Notes under the pieces: generated by a model | The model's database searches: none | The model's input: only the letters and a program-made list of their open reading frames with translations | What the model was told of the DNA's origin: nothing | From: Actinomycetota bacterium | Lineage (GTDB): Bacteria; Actinomycetota; Humimicrobiia; Humimicrobiales; Humimicrobiaceae | Direction: 5' to 3' | Length of the DNA: 5,098 nt | Assembly (NCBI GenBank): GCA_003563375.1 | Contig: PWSB01000007.1 | Coordinates: forward strand, 1 to 5,098 | Shown here: positions 1 to 5,098 of the stretch, one piece after another | Layout: each line of letters starts with the position of its first letter | Numbering within the stretch: the first letter of the stretch is position 1 | Translations under genes and position numbers: made by a program

Positions 1-1026
1 AAGCTTCAGGGAAAAGAACAGACCGAGATCGAGCAAGCGGGCTGTGGAGATATTGCTGCAGTGTCCAAGATAATGGAAATATCCAATGATGACACAATTT
101 CTACTGAAGAAAACCAGCTTAAAATACCAAAGGTAGAGTATCCCAACCCTACATTGCCTAAAACCGTTATCCCCCTTACTAAAGGAGATGAAGAGAAAAT
201 AAACAATGGTATCTCAAGATTGATAGAGGAAGACCCCACACTAAAGCAGGAGATCGATACCGAAGTCAAACAAAACATAGTCTGGGGAATGGGAGAGACA
301 CATCTTTCCGTGGTAAGGGAAAGCCTGAAGAAAAAATTTGAGATCGGGGTCGACATGCAGACCCCTGAAGTCGCTTACAAAGAGACCATAAGAAAAGAAA
401 CCAAGTCAGAATATAAATACAAGAAGCAGTCCGGCGGCAGGGGCCAATACGGCCATGTATTTATAGAGGTCAAGCCTCTTGCCAGGGGAAAGGGTTTTGT
501 TTTTGAGGATACCATATTCGGAGGGGCAATACCCAAAGGATATATACCTGGTGTTGAAAAAGGTATAAGAGAGGCCTTAAATGAAGGGATATTGGCAGGC
601 TATCCGGTTATCGATGTCGGGGTAAACCTTTATGACGGCTCTTACCATACCGTTGATTCTTCAGAGATGGCTTTTAAGATAGCAGCTTCTATGGCTTTTA
701 AAAAAGGAATGGAGAATGCCTCACCCTGTATACTCGAACCTATAATGGAGCTGGAAATAGTGGTCCCCGAGGAATACATGGGAGATATAATAGGTGATAT
801 AAATTCCAGGAGGGGTAAAATACTGTCGATGACACCCTCTGATAACAAGACCCAGGTTATCAAAGCTACGGTCCCCCAGTCAGAGACCTTCAGCTATGCA
901 GTGGACCTGACTTCTATTACCCAGGGACGCGGTTCCTTTAAGCAGAAATTCTCAAATTATGAAGAGCTCCCGTCAAATCTTGCACAAAAACTAATAGAAG
1001 AAAGAAAGAATAAAGATGAAAAATAA
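1..1026 (+). CDS. fusA: Elongation factor G-like translational GTPase, C-terminal part (5' end outside window)
   Basis: The reading frame is open from the first base and gives 341 residues ending in TAA at 1024-1026. EF-G drives ribosomal translocation with GTP hydrolysis in the cytoplasm. What is present is the end of domain II (AGCGDIAAV), domain III with MGETHLS (about residue 97) and PEVAYKETI, domain IV with KQSGGRGQYGHV (about 141-152) and the loop YHTVDSSEMAFKIA (from about 215), and domain V with PEEYMGDIIGDINSRRG (about 256) and ITQGRG. The GTPase domain should lie upstream; full EF-G proteins are near 690 residues, so about half is missing. Several positions differ from canonical EF-G: MGETHLS for MGELHLD, YHTVDSSE for YHDVDSSE, and SETFSYAVDLTSITQGRG for the usual EMFGYATxLRSxTQGRG. 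These resemble the paralogous EF-G2 group, whose role is less clear. The internal GTG/ATG codons near 61-75 lie inside domain II and are not starts. Family assignment is firm; the EF-G versus EF-G2 choice is less so. Confidence 0.93.
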   Translation, partial: KLQGKEQTEIEQAGCGDIAAVSKIMEISNDDTISTEENQLKIPKVEYPNPTLPKTVIPLTKGDEEKINNGISRLIEEDPTLKQEIDTEVKQNIVWGMGETHLSVVRESLKKKFEIGVDMQTPEVAYKETIRKETKSEYKYKKQSGGRGQYGHVFIEVKPLARGKGFVFEDTIFGGAIPKGYIPGVEKGIREALNEGILAGYPVIDVGVNLYDGSYHTVDSSEMAFKIAASMAFKKGMENASPCILEPIMELEIVVPEEYMGDIIGDINSRRGKILSMTPSDNKTQVIKATVPQSETFSYAVDLTSITQGRGSFKQKFSNYEELPSNLAQKLIEERKNKDEK

Positions 1027-1483
1027 ATACAGGAAATATCGGAAATATGTTTTTTTCTTGGACCGTTTCCCTTATATAGTTTTTTTAATAGTTGCTGGCC
1101 TTACCGTCTGGCTTTTCATGAATATAGACCAAAGGCTTGACTTAAGTTTTTTCAGCCCCCAGGAAAGGCAGGCGGCAGCAGTAAGCAGTGAAGTCGTTGT
1201 CACCTCCCCTGCCGAGGACCAGGTCTTTAATTTAAGGCACAGGGAGACTGTCCCCATAGAGGTGCGAGCCTCAGATATTGAAGATGTTGAATCCGTGGTA
1301 ATAGTGTCCATTGACGGCCAGGTTGTACAGATATTTACCGACCCACCTTATGCTTTTGAATGGGAGCCTGAGGATGAGGGCGAATACATGCTTGATGTCG
1401 AGGCTGCTGATATGGATGAAAGAACAATCGGCTCATCTGATACGGTCACCTTCAGGGTAAATTTTGTGAGCCCGGGCTGGTAA
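1016..1483 (+). CDS. Membrane-anchored protein with a single bacterial Ig-like domain
   Basis: This 155-residue protein has a basic N-terminus (KNKYRKYRK), one hydrophobic segment at about residues 19-36 (YIVFLIVAGLTVWLFM), a short linker, and a C-terminal domain at about 58-150 with alternating beta-strand character. The pattern VVTSPAEDQV, then IEVRASD, SVVIVSIDGQVV, DPPYAFEWEPEDEGEY, LDVEAADMD and VTFRVNF matches the bacterial Ig-like fold often found in surface proteins (V-x-V-DG, PY-x-F-x-W, G-x-Y). The positive-inside rule puts the N-terminus in the cytoplasm and the Ig domain outside. There is no lipobox and no clear signal-peptidase site, so it is probably a bitopic anchor. The ATG lies 11 bp inside the end of the EF-G gene in another frame, with only a purine-rich stretch (GAAGAAAGAAAG) as ribosome site, which suggests translational coupling. 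No enzymatic motif is present. Function is unknown; a binding or envelope-structural role is a guess. Confidence 0.8.
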   Translation: MKNKYRKYRKYVFFLDRFPYIVFLIVAGLTVWLFMNIDQRLDLSFFSPQERQAAAVSSEVVVTSPAEDQVFNLRHRETVPIEVRASDIEDVESVVIVSIDGQVVQIFTDPPYAFEWEPEDEGEYMLDVEAADMDERTIGSSDTVTFRVNFVSPGW

Positions 1484-1492
1484 AGCTGCCCG
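1473..1492 (+). terminator. Possible hairpin spanning the stop codon of the Ig-like gene
   Basis: CGGGC (1473-1477) and GCCCG (1488-1492) form a 5-bp GC-only stem around a 10-nt loop containing the TAA stop at 1481-1483. The following bases (TTGTCC) are not a proper U tract, so on its own this is a weak terminator candidate. It might instead protect the mRNA 3' end. Confidence 0.25.
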
Positions 1493-1505
1493 TTGTCCTA
1501 ATAGT

Positions 1506-1540
1506 AAAAAGCTGCCTGGGTGGCTAGAGGCCTATTTTTT
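1506..1540. terminator. Possible bidirectional terminator between convergent genes
   Basis: AAAAA (1506-1510) is followed by GCCT (1514-1517), a 10-nt loop, AGGC (1528-1531) and a six-T run (1535-1540). The A run pairs with the T run and the GCCT/AGGC core forms the inner stem, separated by a 3x3 internal mismatch. An A run on one side and a T run on the other is the usual look of a terminator used from both directions. This suits the convergent Ig-like and RHH genes, though the element overlaps the last codons of the RHH gene. The stem is short and interrupted, so confidence is low. Confidence 0.3.
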
Positions 1541-1721
1541 GTTCCAGCTTCTCTAACCTTTCCTTTAGCTTATCCAGTTCTTTTCTTTGGTTAAGCTTTT
1601 CGATTATAGCCTGTCTTATGAATACAGATGTGGCCATAGACTGCCTCTTGGCCTCTTTTTTTGCCTTTTCTATTAGCTCTCTTTCTATTTTAAACGAGTG
1701 CATTACTTTTTTATCTGCCAT
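1524..1721 (-). CDS. Small ribbon-helix-helix (CopG/Arc-like) DNA-binding protein with C-terminal coiled coil
   Basis: The protein has 65 residues. KVMHSFKIE (5-13) fits the DNA-contacting beta strand of the RHH fold. It is followed by a first helix (RELIEKAKKEAKRQ, about 14-27), a turn (SMATS) and a second helix (VFIRQAIIEKLNQ, about 33-45). The tail carries a leucine heptad pattern (L49, L52, L56, L59, I63) typical of a short coiled coil, so an obligate dimer or tetramer is likely. RHH proteins bind short palindromes, usually as repressors or antitoxins. There is no toxin-like partner gene next to it, and no C-terminal nickel-binding domain, so it is neither a clear antitoxin nor NikR. It is divergent from hypF across a palindrome-rich gap, which suggests autoregulation and possibly control of the hyp operon (inference). 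The start at 1721 has AGGA at a short 3-nt spacing; the alternative ATG at residue 7 would cut into the predicted strand and has no ribosome site. Confidence 0.82.
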   Translation of the reverse strand: MADKKVMHSFKIERELIEKAKKEAKRQSMATSVFIRQAIIEKLNQRKELDKLKERLEKLEQKIGL

Positions 1722-1724
1722 ATG

Positions 1725-1728
1725 TCCT
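1725..1728 (-). promoter_or_regulatory. Ribosome binding site of the RHH gene
   Basis: AGGA on the minus strand lies only 3 nt before the ATG. The spacing is shorter than usual, and the site directly abuts the 7-3-7 inverted repeat at 1728-1744. In the RHH mRNA this repeat could fold next to the site and affect initiation. Confidence 0.45.
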
Positions 1729-1744
1729 AAATGGTTGCCATTTA
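1728..1744. repeat. Perfect inverted repeat, 7-3-7 (candidate operator 1)
   Basis: TAAATGG-TTG-CCATTTA has two perfect 7-bp arms around a 3-bp centre. It lies between the RHH ribosome site and the shared control region, and its right end overlaps the candidate -35 (TTTACA, 1741-1746) of hypF. It could be a protein-binding palindrome or a small stem-loop in the RHH transcript. Confidence 0.6.
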
Positions 1745-1770
1745 CAATTATTTAATAATTATATCATAAT
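1741..1770 (+). promoter_or_regulatory. Candidate distal promoter of the hypF-hypC-hypD operon
   Basis: TTTACA (1741-1746) and CATAAT (1765-1770), each with five of six consensus bases, are separated by 18 bp. The start would be near 1777, leaving an untranslated leader of about 70 nt before the ATG at 1848. The -35 overlaps the first palindrome and the -10 lies in the third, so this promoter would be exposed to a regulator binding there. The region is very AT-rich, so promoter-like hexamers are expected by chance. Confidence 0.4.
1746..1760. repeat. Perfect inverted repeat, 7-1-7 (candidate operator 2)
   Basis: AATTATT-T-AATAATT has perfect 7-bp arms around one central base. It starts 1 bp after the first palindrome and covers the expected transcription start of the RHH gene and the spacer of the hypF promoter candidate. 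It is entirely A/T, so it is less improbable by chance than the first repeat. Confidence 0.5.
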
Positions 1771-1771
1771 T
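1757..1771. repeat. Perfect inverted repeat, 6-3-6 (candidate operator 3)
   Basis: AATTAT-ATC-ATAATT shares its first four bases with the end of the preceding palindrome. It covers the candidate -10 boxes of both divergent promoters. A protein bound here would block both genes. It is also all A/T except one base, so chance occurrence is possible. Confidence 0.45.
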
Positions 1772-1785
1772 GTGTATCCTGTATA
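1758..1785 (-). promoter_or_regulatory. Candidate sigma-70-type promoter of the RHH gene
   Basis: Reading the minus strand, TATACA (1785-1780) is followed after 16 bp by a perfect TATAAT (1763-1758). Transcription would start near 1751, giving a leader of about 30 nt before the ATG at 1721. The -10 box sits inside the third palindrome, as expected for autorepression. The -35 matches the consensus at only four of six bases. Confidence 0.45.
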
Positions 1786-1808
1786 TACCTTTGAAATTAG
1801 TCATAAAT

Positions 1809-1837
1809 TTGCCAAAAAATTTAAAATTTATTATCTT
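1809..1837 (+). promoter_or_regulatory. Alternative proximal promoter of hypF giving a nearly leaderless mRNA
   Basis: TTGCCA (1809-1814; five of six consensus bases) is followed after 17 bp by TATCTT (1832-1837; four of six). The start would fall around 1844, only a few bases before the ATG at 1848. This fits the absence of any Shine-Dalgarno sequence before hypF. A tandem repeat of AAATTTA (1817-1830) lies in the spacer. Confidence 0.25.
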
Positions 1838-1847
1838 ATACCAGTAT

Positions 1848-4160
1848 ATGAAAATAAAAACTGATCATAAAACAAAGACTTATAGGATTAAGATACTGGG
1901 TATTGTTCAGGGTGTAGGATTCAGGCCTTTCATCTTTAATCTAGCCTCCGGTTATGGACTTGACGGATATGTGGCCAATACCGGTGAAGGAGTCATCCTT
2001 GAGGTAAATTCAAACAAAAAAAAAGAGCTTGATAAGTTTATAGGCGATATAAGGCTTAAAAAACCCGGCCCTGCCCTTATCGAGGATTTAGAGGTCTCTG
2101 AAATAGCATTTAAGGGTTTTAATGGCTTCATGATCAGGGAAAGCAGGGATAATAAGAAGTTTCAGCTAATTTCTCCGGATCTTGCAACATGCAGTGATTG
2201 CCTTTTTGATATAAGCAACAAAGACGATAAAAGGAGATACGAATATCCCCTTACCAACTGCACAAATTGCGGTCCCCGGTTTACCATAATGGAGAAGCTG
2301 CCCTATGACAGGCCGGATACCACCATGAGGGATTTCAAGTTATGCAGCCATTGTTCCAGGGAATATTCTGACCAAAACGACCGCAGGTTCCATGCTCAAC
2401 CTGTAGCCTGCAGGGCATGCGGGCCCCGGGTATGGCTTGCTGACAGGAATGGAAGGCCCATAGAGGAAAAGGACCCCATAAAGGTTGCCGTCCAAAAGCT
2501 AAAGCAAGGCTCTATAGTGGCTATAAAAGGGCTTGGGGGATACCAGCTTGCCTGTGATGCTACAAACAGCCAGGCAGTAAAAGAACTCAGGGCCCGGAAA
2601 AGAAGGCCCTCAAAACCATTTGCCATAATGGTTAAAAACCTGGCCAGGATAGGAGAACATTACTTTTTAGGTGAGGCTGAGAAAAGAATACTCTCCTCTC
2701 CCAGGGCCCCTATCCTTTTGCTTTCAAAAAAAAGCTCCGATCATATAGCAGAGGAAATATCCTATTATAACAGGATGGAAGGGGTCATGCTCCCCTATAC
2801 CCCCCTTCACCACCTTATTTTCAAATACCTGGATATTCCTCTGGTGATGACAAGCGGAAACCGGTCAGAGGAACCTATAGCAAAGGATAATGACGAAGCA
2901 GTGGAAAAATTGAAAAATATAAGTGATTATTTCCTTATGCATGACCGCGGTATCTATTCCAGATACGACGATTCACTGGCCAAGGTCTTTGACGGCAAAG
3001 AGATGCTCCTAAGAAGGGCCAGGGGCTATTCCCCCTATCCTGTAAAGATAGCCGAAGACATCGGTGACAGGCAATTGCTGGCTCTAGGAGCCCAGGAAAA
3101 AAATACTTTTTGCCTGCTTAAAAAAAACTATGCCATTATCTCCCAGCATCTTGGAGACCTTGATGATGCAGACAGCCTGGACTTCTTTGAAGAGACGCTC
3201 GGGGCCTATAAAAGGATGTTCAACATAGGTAATATTCGCCTTGCAGCACATGATGGACATCCCCTTTATGAAACAACCAGGTATGCTCAGCGGATGCCTT
3301 ACAGGAAAGTCCCATACCAGCACCACCATTGCCATATCGCCAGTGTTGTAGCTGAGAATAAAATAGAAGGAAAGGTTTTGGGCTTTGCATGGGACGGGAC
3401 CGGTTACGGGCTTGATAAAAAGATATGGGGAAGCGAGATATTTATTTACGAGCAAGGCAGTTTTAAGCGTTTAGGCCACTTGACTGAAAAGGAAATCCCT
3501 GGAGGGGAGATAAGCATTAAAAAGCCTTACCGAATGGCCATAAGCTACCTGTACAGGATACACCGTTTTTTAAAATCCGAAGAAATTTTTAGCGACTTTG
3601 TTTTAGAAAACTTAAAGCATTTTAAAAAAATAATATCTCCTCAAGAGATACAAGCAATAGAAGCACAAATAAACACAGGTTTCAATTCTCCCCTTACCAC
3701 GAGCATGGGCAGGTTGTTTGATGCTGTAAGCTCCGCTGCGGGACTTACCCAGGAAGCCAGCTATGAAGGCGAAGCTGCTGTCCATCTTGAATCAGTAGCC
3801 CACAGAAGATGCAGTTTAGCCTACAGTATAGCAATGGACGGCTTTCTAATAGATGATATAGACCTTTTTAGGCAGGTAACAGAGGATATAAAAAATGGTG
3901 TCACGCCGGATACCATATCATCCAAATTCCATAATTATCTTGCATCTGTTATACTTGAAATCTGTAAAAAATCCGGTATCCGGAACGTAGCCTTAAGCGG
4001 CGGGGTCTTCCAGAACCACTTATTGCTGGACAAGGCTTTTAGGCTGCTTAAGGAGAATAATTTTAAAGCATATACTAATTTCAAGGTTCCTGTAAATGAC
4101 GGGGGCATAAGCCTGGGCCAGGCTTACCTGGCTGCCTTGAAATTTAGAAAGGAGAGCTAA
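1848..4160 (+). CDS. hypF: Carbamoyltransferase HypF, [NiFe]-hydrogenase maturation
   Basis: HypF uses carbamoyl phosphate and ATP to make carbamoyl-adenylate and loads the carbamoyl group onto the C-terminal Cys of HypE, the first step to the cyanide ligands of the [NiFe] site; it is cytoplasmic. The 770 residues are a normal full length. Domains in order: acylphosphatase (about 10-98; GIVQGVGFRPF with R26, and N44), two zinc fingers (C115/C118 with C138/C141, and C166/C169 with C188/C191), a YrdC-like nucleotide-binding domain (about 207-395; KRRPSKPFA, MTSGNRSEEP, RRARGYSPYPV), and a Kae1-like domain (about 405-765; KNTFCL, SQHLGDL, QHHHCH with H492 and H496, DGTGYG, MGRLFDAV, LSGGVFQN, NDGGISLGQA). 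All key motifs are present. Small deviations are a 19-residue rather than 18-residue spacing in finger 1, HDRGI where HDRDI is usual, and GAQEKNT for G(A/G)ELKNT. The ATG at 1848 places the acylphosphatase domain as in the family; no Shine-Dalgarno precedes it. Its stop lies 2 bp before hypC. Confidence 0.97.
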   Translation: MKIKTDHKTKTYRIKILGIVQGVGFRPFIFNLASGYGLDGYVANTGEGVILEVNSNKKKELDKFIGDIRLKKPGPALIEDLEVSEIAFKGFNGFMIRESRDNKKFQLISPDLATCSDCLFDISNKDDKRRYEYPLTNCTNCGPRFTIMEKLPYDRPDTTMRDFKLCSHCSREYSDQNDRRFHAQPVACRACGPRVWLADRNGRPIEEKDPIKVAVQKLKQGSIVAIKGLGGYQLACDATNSQAVKELRARKRRPSKPFAIMVKNLARIGEHYFLGEAEKRILSSPRAPILLLSKKSSDHIAEEISYYNRMEGVMLPYTPLHHLIFKYLDIPLVMTSGNRSEEPIAKDNDEAVEKLKNISDYFLMHDRGIYSRYDDSLAKVFDGKEMLLRRARGYSPYPVKIAEDIGDRQLLALGAQEKNTFCLLKKNYAIISQHLGDLDDADSLDFFEETLGAYKRMFNIGNIRLAAHDGHPLYETTRYAQRMPYRKVPYQHHHCHIASVVAENKIEGKVLGFAWDGTGYGLDKKIWGSEIFIYEQGSFKRLGHLTEKEIPGGEISIKKPYRMAISYLYRIHRFLKSEEIFSDFVLENLKHFKKIISPQEIQAIEAQINTGFNSPLTTSMGRLFDAVSSAAGLTQEASYEGEAAVHLESVAHRRCSLAYSIAMDGFLIDDIDLFRQVTEDIKNGVTPDTISSKFHNYLASVILEICKKSGIRNVALSGGVFQNHLLLDKAFRLLKENNFKAYTNFKVPVNDGGISLGQAYLAALKFRKES
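4148..4154 (+). promoter_or_regulatory. Ribosome binding site of hypC
   Basis: AAAGGAG lies 8 nt before the hypC ATG, inside the last codons of hypF. It is a strong Shine-Dalgarno sequence and fixes the hypC start at 4163, in contrast to hypF, which has none. Confidence 0.8.
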
Positions 4161-4162
4161 AT

Positions 4163-4378
4163 ATGTGTCTAGCCATGCCGGCAAAGATAATAAAGATAGA
4201 TGGAAATTCAGCCAGGATCGAAGCTATGGGGGTCTCAAAGACCGTAGATATAACCCTGCTCCCCGAGGCAAGGATCGGGGACTATGTGATAGTCCATGCT
4301 GGGTTTGCAATCCAGCTGGTGGACCAGGAGGATGCCCTGGCAACCCACGAATATTGGAAGGAATTTTTCGATGAATAA
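4163..4378 (+). CDS. hypC: Hydrogenase assembly chaperone HypC (HypC/HybG/HupF family)
   Basis: HypC is a small cytoplasmic chaperone. With HypD it carries the iron centre while CN and CO ligands are added, then delivers it to the hydrogenase large-subunit precursor. The 71-residue protein starts MCLAMPAKI, matching the family signature MCLAxPxxI; Cys2, exposed after Met removal, is the essential residue for HypD and large-subunit contact. Residues about 4-50 fit the small OB-like beta barrel (ARIEAMGVSKTVDITLLPEARIGDYVIVHAGFA read as VGDYVxVHxGFA-type motif, about 37-48), followed by a C-terminal helix (about 53-70). Ala at position 7 replaces the more usual Gly. The length is typical. The gene follows hypF by 2 bp and overlaps hypD by 8 bp, so the three are very probably co-transcribed and translationally coupled. 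Confidence 0.96.
   Translation: MCLAMPAKIIKIDGNSARIEAMGVSKTVDITLLPEARIGDYVIVHAGFAIQLVDQEDALATHEYWKEFFDE
4356..4362 (+). promoter_or_regulatory. Ribosome binding site of hypD
   Basis: GGAAGGA lies 8 nt before the ATG at 4371 and inside the hypC coding region. It supports this start, which overlaps the hypC end by 8 bp. Confidence 0.7.
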
Positions 4379-5098
4379 GCTGTTTGAAGAAGCAGTAGGG
4401 GCGGTAAAAAGGCTGGAGCCCCAAAAAGAGGTAAATATAATGGAGGTGTGCGGGACCCATACCATGGCAATATCCAGGAACGGCTTAAGGCAGAAGTTTA
4501 GCCATAAAATCAATCTGGTAAGCGGCCCGGGATGCCCCGTGTGCGTAACTTCTACATATGACATCGACTGGATGATAGAAATAGTAAAAAATTATGACCT
4601 GAAGGTGTTTACATTCGGGGATATGGTTAGAGTGCCCGGAAGCACTTCAAGCCTTGCGGAACAGAAATCTTTGGGAAAAGACATAACCGTATGTTATTCT
4701 CCAGCGGATGCTTTAAGCTATGCTGCACAAAACCCTTCCCGGGATGTTCTGTTTTTAGCCATCGGTTTTGAGACCACAACCCCTCTTACCTCTGTGGTGG
4801 TAAGCGAGGCCTACAGGAGAAGGCTTAAAAATTTCTTTGTTTTTTCTACCCACAAGCTGGTCCCTCCCGCGCTTAAACTGCTGCTGGAGGATCCCCTTGT
4901 AAAAATGGACGGACTGCTGTGTCCCGGCCATGTATCTGCCATAATAGGTTCAAGGCCCTATGTTCCCATAGCCGAAAAATATAAAATACCTTGTGTTATC
5001 AGCGGTTTTGAGCCAGAAGATATAATGGTGTCCATAGCCATGATCTTAAAACAGCTCAGGGAAGGAAAACCCTCTGTCTCAAACCAATACAGCAGGGT
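4371..5098 (+). CDS. hypD: Hydrogenase maturation iron-sulfur protein HypD (3' end outside window)
   Basis: HypD, with HypC, forms the scaffold on which Fe(CN)2CO is assembled; it accepts cyanide from HypE. The window holds 242 complete codons plus two bases, about two thirds of the usual 350-370 residues. Visible motifs: IMEVCGTHT (23-31, C27), SGPGCPVCVT (51-60, C55 and C58, the thiol pair of the active region), TFGDMVRVPGS (81-91), AIGFETTTP (130-138), PGHVSAIIG (185-193), SGFEPEDI (211-218) and NQYSR (238-242). These are the diagnostic HypD blocks in the correct order. The C-terminal part with the cysteines that bind the [4Fe-4S] cluster is beyond the edge. The start at 4371 overlaps the end of hypC by 8 bp. 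The gene order predicts hypE next, but this cannot be seen. The frame is intact with no shift. Confidence 0.96.
   Translation, partial: MNKLFEEAVGAVKRLEPQKEVNIMEVCGTHTMAISRNGLRQKFSHKINLVSGPGCPVCVTSTYDIDWMIEIVKNYDLKVFTFGDMVRVPGSTSSLAEQKSLGKDITVCYSPADALSYAAQNPSRDVLFLAIGFETTTPLTSVVVSEAYRRRLKNFFVFSTHKLVPPALKLLLEDPLVKMDGLLCPGHVSAIIGSRPYVPIAEKYKIPCVISGFEPEDIMVSIAMILKQLREGKPSVSNQYSR

Noticed and set aside
1..6. HindIII site exactly at the first base
   Set aside because: It may mark a cloned or fragment end, but the EF-G frame runs through it normally and a chance occurrence cannot be excluded; it has no biological meaning by itself.
1524..1721. RHH protein as NikR, the nickel regulator, given the nearby hydrogenase genes
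   Set aside because: It ends at 65 residues with a coiled coil and lacks the C-terminal ligand-binding domain and the His/Cys nickel ligands of NikR.
1524..1721. RHH protein as antitoxin of a toxin-antitoxin pair
   Set aside because: No toxin-like gene is adjacent on the same strand; the flanking genes are hypF and an Ig-like protein.
1770..1847. Longer HypF start at a TTG at 1770, adding 26 residues
   Set aside because: The extra residues lie upstream of the normal HypF N-terminus, are encoded by AT-rich promoter-like DNA and have no ribosome site; the ATG at 1848 fits the acylphosphatase domain start.
3084..3455. Minus-strand open frame of 123 codons inside hypF
   Set aside because: It is antisense to the conserved Kae1-like domain of HypF, has no recognisable domain, and is best explained as a shadow of the real gene.
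4224..4564. Minus-strand open frames over hypC and the start of hypD
   Set aside because: They overlap two clearly conserved coding genes and show low-complexity composition typical of antisense shadows.
1..5098. CRISPR arrays, tRNA or rRNA genes, insertion sequences
   Set aside because: No spaced direct repeats, cloverleaf-like sequence, rRNA motifs, transposase or terminal inverted repeats were seen; nearly all of the window is accounted for by coding genes.

Overview
The window is a stretch of bacterial chromosome. It carries the 3' half of an elongation factor G-type translation gene, a small membrane-anchored Ig-like protein, a small ribbon-helix-helix (RHH) DNA-binding protein on the opposite strand, and the start of a [NiFe]-hydrogenase maturation operon, hypF-hypC-hypD, with hypD running off the right edge. 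The EF-G is of bacterial type, so the host is a bacterium. The hyp genes imply that it makes at least one [NiFe] hydrogenase, so it is probably an anaerobe or facultative H2 metaboliser. Codon use leans strongly to AGG/AGA for Arg and ATA for Ile. That fits many clostridial, thermophilic or subsurface candidate lineages, but I cannot place it more precisely.

Layout. (1) 1-1026, plus strand: C-terminal 341 residues of an EF-G-like protein (end of domain II, then domains III, IV and V). (2) 1016-1483, plus strand, overlapping the EF-G gene by 11 bp: a 155-residue protein with one N-terminal membrane anchor and an extracytoplasmic Ig-like domain. (3) 1484-1523: a short convergent intergenic gap with two weak hairpin candidates for termination. 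(4) 1524-1721, minus strand: a 65-residue RHH protein with a C-terminal coiled coil. (5) 1722-1847: an AT-rich divergent intergenic region containing three perfect inverted repeats packed into 44 bp, with candidate promoters in both directions overlapping them. (6) 1848-4160 hypF, 4163-4378 hypC and 4371-end hypD, tightly packed and all on the plus strand.

How the genes work together. HypF makes the carbamoyl-derived precursor of the cyanide ligands, which HypE (expected just downstream, not in the window) dehydrates to thiocyanate. HypC and HypD form the scaffold on which the Fe(CN)2CO unit is built before transfer to the hydrogenase large subunit. The RHH gene is divergent from hypF and shares a palindrome-rich control region with it, so the simplest model is an autoregulated local repressor that may also control the hyp operon. 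This is inference; no hydrogenase structural gene or metal-sensor domain is visible. The EF-G and Ig-like genes appear to belong to a separate, convergent transcription unit.

The most interesting part is the compact RHH/hypF control region. The rest is a recognisable housekeeping and hydrogenase-maturation locus.
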